From assembly GCF_040659735.1 (NCBI RefSeq), contig NZ_JBFANZ010000001.1, positions 1 through 64,000 of the forward strand: DNA of 64,000 nucleotides. Direction: 5' to 3'. This DNA is from Micromonospora_I sp040659735 (GTDB taxonomy: Bacteria > Actinomycetota > Actinomycetes > Mycobacteriales > Micromonosporaceae). Made by a program: the position numbers and the translations under genes. Shown one piece after another: positions 16,357 through 25,100 of this stretch. Within the stretch, counting starts at the first letter, position 1. The number at the start of each line of letters is the position of its first letter. The notes below the pieces were generated by a model. That model made no database searches. It was not told where the DNA came from and saw nothing but the letters and a program-made list of their open reading frames with translations.

Positions 16357-17340
16357 ATGGGTACGCGTGTGCGTCGCCGGGGGCCGACCGTCTCCGTGCT
16401 CGCTTATGAGGGAATGTCGGTCTTCGAGACCGGCATTGTGACCGAGGTGTTCGGGCTCCCCCGGCCGGAATTCGAGGTGCCCTGGTACCAGTTGACGATC
16501 TGCGCGTCCCGGCCGGGGCCGGTCCGGGTCATTGGCGGTGCCGCTCTGCACACGCCACACGGGCTCGACACGTTCGCCGAAGCGGAGACCCTGATCGTCC
16601 CCGGCGTCTCCGACGTCTCCGCCACCCCGGATCCGGAGGTAATCGCGGCGCTGCGCCGGGCGCACGAGCGCGGCGCGCGGATCATGTCCATCTGCTCGGG
16701 CGCGTTCGCGCTCGCGGCGGCCGGCTTACTCGACGGCCGCCGCGCGACAACCCACTGGCGCTATGCCGATCTACTGCGCCGCCGATACCCACGGGTCCAG
16801 GTCGACCCGAACGTTCTCTATATCGACGGCCACGACGTGCTCACCAGCGCCGGTAGCGCGGCAGGCCTCGACCTGTGCGTCCACCTCATTCGCACCGACT
16901 TCGGCCCGGCTATCGCCAACGCCGTCGCGCGCCGCTTGGTCATCCCGCCGCACCGCGACGGCGGCCAGGCACAGTTCATCGAAGCGCCGGTCACGGCGGA
17001 CCCCGAAGACAACCGGGTCGCGCAGAGCATGGCGTGGGCGTTGACGCACCTCAACGAACCGATCACGGTAGAGACCCTGGCGGGCAGGGCACACACGTCA
17101 CCCAGGACATACTTACGCCACTTCACACGCAGTACCGGCACCAGCCCCATCCGGTGGCTCATCACCCAACGGATACAGGCCAGCCTCGTCCTACTGACCG
17201 ACACCGACAACCCGATCGAGGAGATCGCCACGGCTGTCGGATTCGACACTGCCGTGACATATCGACACCACTTTCACCGCGCGATGCAAACGTCACCGTC
17301 GGCATACCGCCGGTCGTTCCGCGCCGACGCCATCGCGTGA
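16357..17340 (+). CDS. GlxA/FtrA-type AraC family regulator with DJ-1/PfpI domain
   Basis: 327 aa. Residues about 10-180 form a DJ-1/PfpI (amidase-like) sensor domain with the nucleophile-elbow Cys in SICSGAFALAAAGLLDGRRATTHW. Residues about 225-320 form two AraC helix-turn-helix motifs (ETLAGRAHTSPRTYLRHF and IEEIATAVGFDTAVTYRHHF). The start is supported by TAACAT (16345-16350) six bases before the ATG, a leaderless -10 arrangement. It probably controls the divergent rhodanese gene. Confidence 0.92.
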   Translation: MGTRVRRRGPTVSVLAYEGMSVFETGIVTEVFGLPRPEFEVPWYQLTICASRPGPVRVIGGAALHTPHGLDTFAEAETLIVPGVSDVSATPDPEVIAALRRAHERGARIMSICSGAFALAAAGLLDGRRATTHWRYADLLRRRYPRVQVDPNVLYIDGHDVLTSAGSAAGLDLCVHLIRTDFGPAIANAVARRLVIPPHRDGGQAQFIEAPVTADPEDNRVAQSMAWALTHLNEPITVETLAGRAHTSPRTYLRHFTRSTGTSPIRWLITQRIQASLVLLTDTDNPIEEIATAVGFDTAVTYRHHFHRAMQTSPSAYRRSFRADAIA

Positions 17341-17365
17341 CAAGGCCTTGTCGTGTGGCCGGGCC

Positions 17366-17440
17366 GACCCTCGCCGTCGCCTGGTCCCGGTTGCCGCGTT
17401 GCGCGAGTTCTTGGCGTCGCTGGAAGAGGAGGCCGCGTAA
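17366..17440 (+). pseudogene. Excisionase-like C-terminal relic
   Basis: The frame ending TAA at 17440 reads RRRLVPVAALREFLASLEEEAA, like the end of helix-turn-helix excisionases of actinobacterial integrative elements (GRSRRVPVAALHEFV...). No start or N-terminal half remains. It lies 175 bp from tRNA-Lys, a typical integration site class. The ATG overlapping the stop (17440) opens only 28 codons and is not called. Confidence 0.4.
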
Positions 17441-17575
17441 TGGGTGCGGTCATCGCGCTCCCGGTGCCCGAACAGCCGGACGAGTCCCGGCGACGCAGCG
17501 CTGAGCATGTCGAGTGCGGCGGGTGAGCGCGATGACGTCTGACATCGTTGCTGTCAACCCGTCCCAAATGAGTGA

Positions 17576-17605
17576 AGGGCGCCCACCGCTTCCGGTGAAC
17601 GCCCT
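17576..17605 (-). terminator. Terminator downstream of tRNA-Lys
   Basis: Stem AGGGCG.CACCG / CGGTG.CGCCCT with a 4-nt loop, followed on the minus strand by TCACTCATTT, 10 bp after the tRNA CCA end. Confidence 0.7.
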
Positions 17606-17614
17606 GCTCAGTCG

Positions 17615-17690
17615 TGGTGCGCCGCCAGGGACTCGAACCCCGAACCCGCGGATTAAGAGTCCGCTGCTCTGCCAGTTGAGCTAGCGGCGC
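17615..17690 (-). tRNA. tRNA-Lys (anticodon CTT)
   Basis: Cloverleaf on the minus strand: acceptor GCGCCGC/GCGGCGC, D arm AGCTCAACTGGC, anticodon loop ACTCTTAAT with anticodon CTT, T loop GTTCGAGTC, encoded CCA at 17615-17617. 76 nt including CCA. Confidence 0.95.
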
Positions 17691-17876
17691 TCGCTGACAA
17701 CGGGGGAAACACTAACACGCCCCTGAGGGAAGGTTCCAACTGGTTCCGGCTGGCACGCCGCGCCGAGCACCCGACCCCATATGGGCCGGTTCGGCCGCAC
17801 CCATCCGACCGGCGCACGAACCTCGCCCGCGTAGTGCACGATGTCGTCCAGAGTTCTCACGAACGGGGTAACGGGG

Positions 17877-19145
17877 ATGGGCAGGCTCAGGTACACCCGG
17901 TCCGCGCTGGCCGCATTGGTGGTGGTTGCGCCGTTGGCGCTCGTCGGCTGCGGGAGCAACACACCGGCCCGCTTCATCACCGCGAGTCCGGCGAGTCCGA
18001 GTCAGCCCGCGGAACCGTTCGAGCTGGGAATCACGCCGGCGATGGACGCGAAGAAGCTCCCGGCGAGCACGGAGATCGGCGCGACGGTCCGGGGCGGAAA
18101 GATCACTTCGGTGAGCCTGGCCGAGGCGGGAGGCGGCGCGGTCACCGGCCGTTGGCGCGAGGACGGGTCGTCGTGGGTGCCGGACACCCCGTTGAAGTAC
18201 GGCAAGAAGTACACGGCGAGCGTGGTGGCGAGCAGCACCAGCGGCGAGACGGTGACGAAGACCACCACGTTCAGCACCATGAGCAGGCCGGCGTCGCAGA
18301 CCGGCACGGGCCTGTATCTGCACGACGGGGCGACCTACGGGGTGGCGATGCCGATCGTCGTCGAGTTCAGCCCGGGGATCCCCGCGAAGGATCGGGCGGC
18401 GGTGCAGAAGCGGCTCTTCGTCAACACCGACCCGCCGCAGCCCGGCGCGTGGCACTGGGTGTCCACCGGGACGCAGGCCTATTACCGCGCACCAGAGTTC
18501 TGGCGCCCGGGCACGAAGCTGACGGTGCGGATCGGCGTGGGTGGTCATCCGACGGGGCGGGGACAGTACGGCGACACCGACCGCACGGCGAGCGCCGAGA
18601 TCGGCGAGAAGCTGGTCATGCAGGTCGACAACGCGACGAAGAAGATGTCCGTCTTCAAGGACGACAAGCTGGTGCGGTCGATGCCGGTCAGCCTGGGTAA
18701 GCCGAAAACCCCCTCGTCGAGCGGGACAATGGTCGTGATGGAGAAGAAGGCGAAGACCGTGTTCGACACGTTCGCGGAGTTGGGGCCGCGTGAGGGCTAC
18801 CGCACGGACATCGAATTCGCGCAGCGCCTGACCTGGGGTGGCGAGTTCATCCACTCGGCGCCCTGGTCCGTTCCCCAGCAGGGCCGCACCAACGTCTCGC
18901 ACGGCTGCGTCAACCTCTCCCCCGCCAACGCCCAGTGGCTGTTCAACCAGACGAAGGTCGGTGACCCGATCACCGTCAAGGGCACCGGGATCAAGCTCGT
19001 GCCGGGCAACGGCTGGACGGCCTGGAACATCCCGTGGGACGAGTTCGTCAAGGGCAGCGCGCTGCCCGTAGCGGTTCAACCCGCCTCGACATCGCCGGCG
19101 GCGACCGTCGGTCCGACGCCAACCTCGCAAACGCCGGCTGAATAG
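17877..19145 (+). CDS. L,D-transpeptidase lipoprotein (Ig-like + YkuD), first copy
   Basis: 422 aa. It forms 3-3 crosslinks or attaches proteins in peptidoglycan, outside the membrane. The ATG at 17877 gives a lipoprotein signal (SALAALVVVAPLALVGC, lipobox LVGC). Two Ig-like modules follow (about residues 45-140 and 145-255, the Big_10-type fold of mycobacterial LdtMt2), then the YkuD domain with the catalytic motif SHGCVNLS. A Pro/Thr/Ser tail ends the protein. It is about half identical by eye to the next gene, a tandem duplication. The upstream ATG at 17841 is in frame but has no ribosome binding site. Confidence 0.93.
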   Translation: MGRLRYTRSALAALVVVAPLALVGCGSNTPARFITASPASPSQPAEPFELGITPAMDAKKLPASTEIGATVRGGKITSVSLAEAGGGAVTGRWREDGSSWVPDTPLKYGKKYTASVVASSTSGETVTKTTTFSTMSRPASQTGTGLYLHDGATYGVAMPIVVEFSPGIPAKDRAAVQKRLFVNTDPPQPGAWHWVSTGTQAYYRAPEFWRPGTKLTVRIGVGGHPTGRGQYGDTDRTASAEIGEKLVMQVDNATKKMSVFKDDKLVRSMPVSLGKPKTPSSSGTMVVMEKKAKTVFDTFAELGPREGYRTDIEFAQRLTWGGEFIHSAPWSVPQQGRTNVSHGCVNLSPANAQWLFNQTKVGDPITVKGTGIKLVPGNGWTAWNIPWDEFVKGSALPVAVQPASTSPAATVGPTPTSQTPAE

Positions 19146-19314
19146 CTGAATCGCCCACCACGAATAGATCAGTCGCAAATCGTGACCGAAAGTCCAGATA
19201 TTTCCGCCTTACTGGACAGCGATGCTGGTGTTTCTCTTCACGCCACGAAACCGGGGCTTGCCGCCCGGCGTCTTTCGTGGACGATGGGCATCGGGACTGA
19301 ATTGTGAGGGGATC

Positions 19315-20622
19315 ATGCGAGCAAGCCGAGATCAGCTGACGCGGCATGTCACCGGGCTGCGACGCACCCCCGCTGGGCGTGTGCTCGCGGCATCCGTGCT
19401 CGCCGCTGCCTTGGCGCTCACCAGCGCCTGCACCGGCGGCCACTCATCATCATGGCAGGGTGGCGGCAGCTCACCGACGGAACCGCCAGCAAAGGCCTCA
19501 GCGACCATCACGGGCCCGGCCGCGGACGCCAAGGACGTGCCCGCCTCCGCCGAGATCACGTTCACCACGAAGGACGCGACGAAGACGACGTTCGAGCTCA
19601 AGGACGCGGCCGGAAAGACCGTCGAGGGCGCGCTGACCAAGGACGGCGGCAGTTGGCTCCCGGACGGGCAGCTCGACTACAACACCGGTTACACCGCGAC
19701 CGTGACGGTCACCGACGACGAGGGCAAGACCGCCACCACCAGCAACACGTTCACGACGATGGCGAGGCCGGGCAACCTGGTCCAGGTGAGCAGCTTCCTC
19801 GGCGATGGCGCCGTGGTTGGCGTCGGAATGCCACTGATCGTCAAGTTCGGTCGCGCCATCCCCCAGGACTACCGCGACGACGTGCAGCGCCGCATGACGG
19901 TGAAGTCCACGCCGGCCCAGGAGGGGATCTGGCACTGGATCAGCGGCACTGAGGTGCACTACCGCCCGAAGGAGTACTGGAAGGGCGGAACCGCTATCAC
20001 GTACAAGCTGCAGACCGGTGGGCTGCCGATGGGGAGCAACTGGTACGGCCGCTCGGACCTGACGGTGGACCTCAAGATCGGCTCGTCGACCGTCATGATC
20101 GTCGACAACAAGAACAAGACGATGACGGTCAGGAAGGACGGCAAGGTCGTCAGGACCATCCCGATCAGCCTCGGCAAGGCGAAGACGCCCTCGTCGAGCG
20201 GCACGATGATCGTGATGGAGAAGCTGCGGAAGACGGTCTTCGACACCTTCGCCGAACTCGGCCCGAAAGAGGGCTACCGCACCGACATCGAATACGCCCA
20301 GCGCCTGACCTGGGGCGGCGAGTTCATCCACGCCGCTCCCTGGTCCGTCGCCCAGCAGGGCCGCACCAACGTGTCGCACGGCTGCGTCAACATGTCGATG
20401 GCCAACGCGCAGTGGCTCTTCAACCAGACCACCATCGGCGACCCGATCACGGTGAAGGGCACCGAACGCGCGCTGCAGAACGGCAACGGCTGGACCGTCT
20501 GGAACCTGAGCTGGGACGAGTACGTCAAGGGCAGCGCGATCCCCTACGAGCCGCCGCCGACGACGAAGCCGACCCCGGACCACTCGGCCAGCCCGAGCGC
20601 GGACGCCTCACCCGCCATCTGA
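19315..20622 (+). CDS. L,D-transpeptidase lipoprotein, second (tandem) copy
   Basis: 435 aa paralogue of the preceding gene. The ATG at 19315 (GTGAGGGG upstream) opens a lipoprotein signal ending LTSACTG. Ig-like domains (FTTKDATKTTFELKDAAGK...) and the YkuD domain follow; the active site is SHGCVNMS, with conserved VFDTFAELGP and TWGGEFIHAAPWS segments shared with copy one. The Pro/Thr-rich tail (PPPTTKPTP) may span or bind wall. It has its own leader of 169 bp and a strong terminator, so the two copies may be separately expressed. Confidence 0.93.
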   Translation: MRASRDQLTRHVTGLRRTPAGRVLAASVLAAALALTSACTGGHSSSWQGGGSSPTEPPAKASATITGPAADAKDVPASAEITFTTKDATKTTFELKDAAGKTVEGALTKDGGSWLPDGQLDYNTGYTATVTVTDDEGKTATTSNTFTTMARPGNLVQVSSFLGDGAVVGVGMPLIVKFGRAIPQDYRDDVQRRMTVKSTPAQEGIWHWISGTEVHYRPKEYWKGGTAITYKLQTGGLPMGSNWYGRSDLTVDLKIGSSTVMIVDNKNKTMTVRKDGKVVRTIPISLGKAKTPSSSGTMIVMEKLRKTVFDTFAELGPKEGYRTDIEYAQRLTWGGEFIHAAPWSVAQQGRTNVSHGCVNMSMANAQWLFNQTTIGDPITVKGTERALQNGNGWTVWNLSWDEYVKGSAIPYEPPPTTKPTPDHSASPSADASPAI

Positions 20623-20629
20623 CCGATGA

Positions 20630-20662
20630 GAAGGGCCGGTCAGGATTGCTGACCGGCCCTTC
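20630..20662 (+). terminator. Terminator of the second L,D-transpeptidase
   Basis: 14-bp perfect stem GAAGGGCCGGTCAG/CTGACCGGCCCTTC around GATTG, eight bases after the stop. Confidence 0.8.
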
Positions 20663-20750
20663 CTGCTGTGCCCCGACAACTCGCTCCAGGCGACCCTGCC
20701 GGGAGGCCGGTGAATCAGTGCGCGCCGCTGCCTGTGCCGGTGCCGTACGA

Positions 20751-20786
20751 CGAAGCAGGCCCCCTCCGCGGAGGGGGCCTGCTTCG
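20751..20786 (-). terminator. Terminator downstream of tRNA-His
   Basis: A perfect 36-nt palindrome (CGAAGCAGGC...GCCTGCTTCG) lies 8 bp past the tRNA 3' end. Confidence 0.75.
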
Positions 20787-20794
20787 TCATTCCA

Positions 20795-20871
20795 TGGGGT
20801 GACTGACGGGACTCGAACCCGCGACCCCCGGGACCACAACCCGGTGCTCTACCAGCTGAGCTACAGCCACC
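20795..20871 (-). tRNA. tRNA-His (anticodon GTG)
   Basis: Minus-strand cloverleaf with acceptor GTGGCTG/CAGTCAC, anticodon GTG in the TTGTGGT loop, T loop GTTCGAGTC, encoded CCA, and the extra G(-1) opposite C73 that is specific to tRNA-His. Confidence 0.95.
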
Positions 20872-20977
20872 ATGCGAACCAGCATCAGGTCGAAGCCCGT
20901 GTGCTGTGCCGACCAATGATAGCCATATGTCGGCGGCCGGCGTCGACGGGGTTACCCGGCGGTGCCGGTAACCCCGG

Positions 20978-21568
20978 TCACAGCTCGGCCGCGATGCCCT
21001 TCGCCGTTTCCACATCGGGGCCGGGCAGCGGCACGAAGACGGTCCGGCGGTAGTACTCGAGCTCGCGGATGCTCTCCCGGATGTCGGCCAGGGCGCGATG
21101 CGCCAGCCCCTTGGTCGGCTGCCCGAAGTACACCCGCGGGTACCAACGACGGCAGAGCTCCTTGATCGACGAGACGTCGATCATGCGGTAGTGCAGGAAG
21201 CCGTCCAGCCGGGGCATGTCGCGGGCGAGGAAGCCGCGGTCGGTGGCGATCGAGTTGCCGCAGAGCGGCGCGGTACGCGGATCCTTGACCAGGCTCGTGA
21301 CGTAGTCGAGCACGCGCTCCTCGGCCTCGGCGAGGCTCACCGCGGAGCGGCGCACCTCCTCGGTCAACCCCGACTTCTCGTGCATCGCCCGGACCACCTC
21401 CGGCATGCCGGCGAGCGTCTCCTCGTCGGCATGGATAACGAGGTCGACGCCCTCACCGAGCACGTTGAGATTGGAGTCGGTGACAAGGGCAGCGACCTCG
21501 ATCAGGGCGTCCTTGCCAAGATCGAGGCCCGTCATCTCACAATCGATCCAGACAAGAAGATCAGCCAC
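20978..21568 (-). CDS. orn: Oligoribonuclease
   Basis: 196 aa cytoplasmic 3'-5' exonuclease that degrades di- to pentanucleotides, including pGpG from c-di-GMP turnover. DEDDh residues are visible: Asp and Glu in VWIDCEMTGLD, Asp in SIATDRGFLARD, and His/Asp in HRALADIRESI. GTG at 21568 is chosen: it starts VADLLVWIDCEMTG, as in orthologues, and TACGCT (21575-21580) lies six bases ahead, a leaderless -10. It is divergent from the GT87 gene. Confidence 0.95.
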   Translation of the reverse strand: MADLLVWIDCEMTGLDLGKDALIEVAALVTDSNLNVLGEGVDLVIHADEETLAGMPEVVRAMHEKSGLTEEVRRSAVSLAEAEERVLDYVTSLVKDPRTAPLCGNSIATDRGFLARDMPRLDGFLHYRMIDVSSIKELCRRWYPRVYFGQPTKGLAHRALADIRESIRELEYYRRTVFVPLPGPDVETAKGIAAEL

Positions 21569-21642
21569 GCGCACAGCGTACGCGCCAACAGCCCGCAGAC
21601 GTCTCAACGCGGCTGTGACACGACACCGTTAGGGTTGCCGTC
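21569..21642. promoter_or_regulatory. Compact divergent leaderless promoters of orn and the GT87 gene
   Basis: On the minus strand TACGCT (21575-21580) precedes the orn GTG by 6 nt. On the plus strand TAGGGT (21630-21635) precedes the GT87 GTG by 7 nt. Only 74 bp separate the two starts and neither has a ribosome binding site. No clear -35 is seen for either. Confidence 0.5.
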
Positions 21643-22932
21643 GTGTCAGCCGAGCCTGCCGGGCCCCCGACGCCGGCCCCCGCCCCTCCCCCGCGCGTTT
21701 CGCGATCGACCACGCGCCGGATGGCCGTGCTCGCCGCCCTGGCCGTCGCCGGCGATGCCCTCGTCTACTGGTACGGCAACCAGCACCACTTTTTCGATCT
21801 GCGCATCTACATCAGCGCGCTGCGCTGGTGGGCGGAGGGCAATCCGCTCTACGACTATGCGCAGCCGGACCGCGTTCAGGGCGAGCTCTACTTCACCTAT
21901 CCGCCCTTCGCCGCCCTGGTGCTGCGGCCGTTCGCGGCGCTGCCGCTGGGCGTCACGATCGTCCTGTTCACGCTCGCCACGGTGATCGCGGCCGCCGTCA
22001 CCACCTGGTGGCTGGTCACCCCGCTCGCCGACCGACGCGGCATCCCCCGCTGGCACGCGCTCGCCCTCGCCGCTCCCCTGGTGCTGCTGATCGAGCCGTT
22101 CCGCGAGACGATCACCTTCGGGCAGATCAACATGCTCCTGGTCGTGCTGATCCTGGCCGACCTGCTCTTCGCCGTACCCCGGAACTCGCGCTGGGCCGGC
22201 CTCGGCATCGGGTTGGCGACGGCGTTGAAGCTGTTCCCGGGCATCTTCATCGTCTACCTGCTGGTGACCCGGCGCTGGCGGGCCGCGGCGGGGGCCAGCG
22301 TGGCGGCCGCGGCGGCCACGCTGCTCGCGGTGGCGTTCGCCCCCCGCGACTCGTGGCAGTTCTGGACGCACTCGCTGTGGGCGACGGACCGGGTGGGGCG
22401 CACGGACTACACGGGCAACCAGTCGCTGCTCGGGATGTTGAGCCGGCTGGTCGCGCCGCACGAGCCGAACCGGCTGCTCTGGCTGCTGCTGGTGGTGCTC
22501 GCGGCCGGGTACGGGCTCTGGCGGGCGGCGCGGGCCGCACGCGCGGGCGACGAGGTCGCCGCGCTGACGCTCACCGGGCTGGTCGGGGCGCTCGTCAGTC
22601 CGATCACCTGGACGCATCACATCTACTGGTTCGTGCCCGCCCTGGTGATCCTGGTGGACGTGGCGCTACCCCCGCGGACGGAGGCGTACGGGGCGGTCGA
22701 TCACCGCCGCAGACGCGTACTGCTCGGGGTCGCGGCCCTGGTCTACGCGGGCATCGCGTACGGCGTGGTGTCGTTCTTCGACTGGGGAGCCGCCCCGGAA
22801 CCGACGGATTCGCCGACGGAGTTCGTGCTGCGCAACGTCTATGTGCTGCTCGCCGTGCTGCTGCTGGTCGCACTGCCGGTGCGCGGGCAGCGGAAGGCGC
22901 TCGGCGACGATGCGGCGACGACTGTCCGTTAA
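21643..22932 (+). CDS. GT87 family polyprenyl-phosphate-dependent mannosyltransferase
   Basis: 429 aa integral membrane glycosyltransferase (DUF2029/GT87), related to actinobacterial PimE-type alpha-mannosyltransferases that use polyprenyl-phosphate-mannose outside the membrane. About ten hydrophobic segments are seen. The first loop has FFDLRIYISALRWWAEGNPLYDY, with the conserved acidic residue of the GT-C class, and then YFTYPPFAALVLRPFA, a hallmark of the family; TALKLFPGIFIVYLL is another. Acceptor is unknown. GTG 21643 is supported by a TAGGGT -10 seven bases ahead. Confidence 0.88.
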   Translation: MSAEPAGPPTPAPAPPPRVSRSTTRRMAVLAALAVAGDALVYWYGNQHHFFDLRIYISALRWWAEGNPLYDYAQPDRVQGELYFTYPPFAALVLRPFAALPLGVTIVLFTLATVIAAAVTTWWLVTPLADRRGIPRWHALALAAPLVLLIEPFRETITFGQINMLLVVLILADLLFAVPRNSRWAGLGIGLATALKLFPGIFIVYLLVTRRWRAAAGASVAAAAATLLAVAFAPRDSWQFWTHSLWATDRVGRTDYTGNQSLLGMLSRLVAPHEPNRLLWLLLVVLAAGYGLWRAARAARAGDEVAALTLTGLVGALVSPITWTHHIYWFVPALVILVDVALPPRTEAYGAVDHRRRRVLLGVAALVYAGIAYGVVSFFDWGAAPEPTDSPTEFVLRNVYVLLAVLLLVALPVRGQRKALGDDAATTVR

Positions 22933-22985
22933 TACCAGATGTTGCGCTAAATGGACAGATCTAGATAGTGGCCCCCGGATGCCGC

Positions 22986-23080
22986 TAATCTGGCCCTAAC
23001 GGATCAAGCTTCTCTCAGTTGCACCGTTCCCCCGGTGAGAGTGGCCCTCCGCGTCGGCAGCGCGGAGGGCCACTTGCCAA
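22986..23080 (+). ncRNA. Possible small RNA or structured 3' region
   Basis: After the GT87 stop, TAATCT (22986-22991) could act as a -10. A stem CTCTCA (23012-23017)/TGAGAG (23036-23041) with an inner CACCG/CGGTG is followed directly by the terminator stem. No open frame is present. This could be a transcript of about 80 nt or just the 3' UTR. The rest of 22933-23172 holds nothing recognised. Confidence 0.25.
23040..23074. terminator. Bidirectional terminator
   Basis: Perfect 14-bp stem AGTGGCCCTCCGCG/CGCGGAGGGCCACT with a 7-nt loop between convergent genes ending at 22932 and 23173. Confidence 0.8.
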
Positions 23081-23172
23081 CCCGCACTCTCCAGCTGGAC
23101 GCTGGACGCCGGGCTGGACGCACCGGTTGAGGCTAACGTCCGGGGGGCTCCCCCGGCAGCGGTTCGCCCGCC

Positions 23173-24954
23173 CTACTCGCCCGCGCTCTTATCGCTGTTG
23201 GTCGACTTCGCCGCGCTCCTGCGCCGGTTCTGACCACCGCCGCCACGCGTCATCACGTTCATCGGTGGCACCTTGAGCGGTGGCACGATGATCGGGAGCA
23301 CATCGGGGGCCGGAAGTCCGCCAGCGGTCTTGCGACGCCGCTTCGTCGGCGTCGCGCCGGGCAGACCGGGGACGGCCGGGGCCGCGCCGGGCAGACCGGG
23401 GACGGCCGGGGCGGCACCGGGCAGGCCGGGGGTCGGCGGGGTCAGCCCGGGCAGGAGTTCGGCGTTGTCGCGCGCCACCGGCAGCAGCGCCGCCCACGAG
23501 TCGTCCTCGTCGGGCGTCTCCTCCCGCGCGCCGTGGCGGCCGGTCGTCCGTCCGGCGGCCGCGTCCGCGCCGCGACGCTCGCGCGGCGCCGCCGACCAGC
23601 GGTTCTCGCCGGCGTGCCGGAGACTGCGCCCAGGCGCGGAACCGGCCTCGGTGTCGGCGCCGAGCGCGACGATTTCGAGGGCGTCATCGCCGAAGGTGTC
23701 GGCCCGGGCCGGCACGGGCAGCGGACCCGAGCGCCACGTGGACGGTGGCAGCGGCAGTGCTTTCTCGGGCAGCGGCGCGGTCAGCGTCATCGCGACCGGG
23801 GGCAGCGGCGTCGGCAGGGCCGCCGGCACGGCCGTGGACCGCGGACCGGCGGCCGCCGGAACATCCGGCTCGACCTGCGGAAACAACGCCGGCGGCTGCG
23901 GGTTGAGCGGCAGCGGGATCGGCGGCGTCAGCGCAGGCGGGTTCGGACCCTGCGCCGGCGGCCAGGCCAGCATCGGCAGCGCCGGACCCGGCGTCAGCGG
24001 CGGCCGGGCGGGACCGGGCGCGACCCGCTGCGCCACCGCCTCGGCGCCGTCAGCGGCGGGGGTGGCGAGCGGGGCCTGCGCGGTGTCCGCCAGGGTCGTG
24101 GGGCGCGCCGACGGAACCGGCCAGGCCGGCGGGGCGGGCCGCTCGGCGCCGGCATCGTCGCGGACCGCGTCGGGTGCGGGCCGGTCCGCCGGGACCACGT
24201 CGTCCGACAGGCCGATCCCGGTCAACGTCCGCACACCGAGGCGGGCCGCGATCGCCGGCAACTGGTCGGGCTCGACGACGAAGACCACCTCGCGCGGGCG
24301 GATCGGCCAGGCCAGCACCGCCATGCCGAAGCCGAGCAGGAGGGTGCCGAGGGTGAGCAGGCCCCAACCGGTCGCGTCGAGCCAGCCGGGACGCACCTCG
24401 GCCCGCAGATCGGCGCTGGCGACGGGCCGACCGTCGGGTCGCATGATGATCATGGATAGCTGCTGTCCACGCAGCTCGCCGGGGTTCCAGTCGACCGCCC
24501 CGATCCCCTGACGCAGCCAGAACGGCTGCGCGCCGGGCGCCACCTTGGCGACGGGGCTGGTCCGGGGCGCGCCGGCAACGCGGGTCAGCAGCACGGGCAA
24601 CGGACCGCGGGCCACACCGACCGCGTCAACCTGCGCGTACGGCAGCCCGGAAAGGTAGCTGGCGGCCTCCGCGGCGGGCGCGATGCCGACGAACGCCGGC
24701 CCCGCCTCGGTCTGGGCGGTGATCCGCAGCGTGGTGCGAGCAGCCTTCGCGAAGGGGGCGTCCCGGCTCAGCATCGCGTCCAGGTCGGCCACGATGATCG
24801 CGGAACCCGGGTTGTCGACGGGCTGCATCGACCCGCTGAACGCGCCACCGGCGTCGCGATGCTGCGACACCACCCAGAGCGCGCCACCGACGAAGAGCGC
24901 CGGCACCCCGATGGTCAGCAGCAGCATCCCGACGATCGTGCGAACGACCCGCAT
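23173..24954 (-). CDS. Large membrane protein with Pro/Ala-rich cytoplasmic tail, unknown
   Basis: 593 aa, not recognised. The ATG at 24954 has AAGGGAG ahead. One membrane helix lies at residues 5-28 and a second near 190-212, which places residues 29-190 outside; this outer part is globular with strands (DNPGSAIIVADLDAML, VDAVGVARGPLPVLLTRVAG). The cytoplasmic part begins REVVFVVEPDQLPAIAARLG and then becomes a 300-residue Pro/Ala-rich disordered tail with three near-copies of PGLPGAAPAV and a basic end (KRRRK, QNRRRS). The overall shape suggests an envelope scaffold or sensor, which is inference. It is a single-gene unit. Confidence 0.7.
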   Translation of the reverse strand: MRVVRTIVGMLLLTIGVPALFVGGALWVVSQHRDAGGAFSGSMQPVDNPGSAIIVADLDAMLSRDAPFAKAARTTLRITAQTEAGPAFVGIAPAAEAASYLSGLPYAQVDAVGVARGPLPVLLTRVAGAPRTSPVAKVAPGAQPFWLRQGIGAVDWNPGELRGQQLSMIIMRPDGRPVASADLRAEVRPGWLDATGWGLLTLGTLLLGFGMAVLAWPIRPREVVFVVEPDQLPAIAARLGVRTLTGIGLSDDVVPADRPAPDAVRDDAGAERPAPPAWPVPSARPTTLADTAQAPLATPAADGAEAVAQRVAPGPARPPLTPGPALPMLAWPPAQGPNPPALTPPIPLPLNPQPPALFPQVEPDVPAAAGPRSTAVPAALPTPLPPVAMTLTAPLPEKALPLPPSTWRSGPLPVPARADTFGDDALEIVALGADTEAGSAPGRSLRHAGENRWSAAPRERRGADAAAGRTTGRHGAREETPDEDDSWAALLPVARDNAELLPGLTPPTPGLPGAAPAVPGLPGAAPAVPGLPGATPTKRRRKTAGGLPAPDVLPIIVPPLKVPPMNVMTRGGGGQNRRRSAAKSTNSDKSAGE

Positions 24955-25100
24955 CCCGTTCTCCCTTGATCACCGTACGGGCAGCACCATACAGACGGTG
25001 ACGAGGTGAGCACGGGATGCCGTGCGGTCGCCGCGCCGGGCCACGCGGAAAAAAGCCGCCGGCCCGCCGGTCGTCCGGCGGGCCGGCGAATAGTGGCAGC

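Noticed and set aside
17440..17526. 28-codon frame after the excisionase relic
   Set aside because: Too short, no recognisable motif, and it lies in decayed DNA.
23360..23440. Direct repeats of about 30 bp
   Set aside because: They encode in-frame PGLPGAAPAV repeats of the membrane protein tail, so they are coding repeats.
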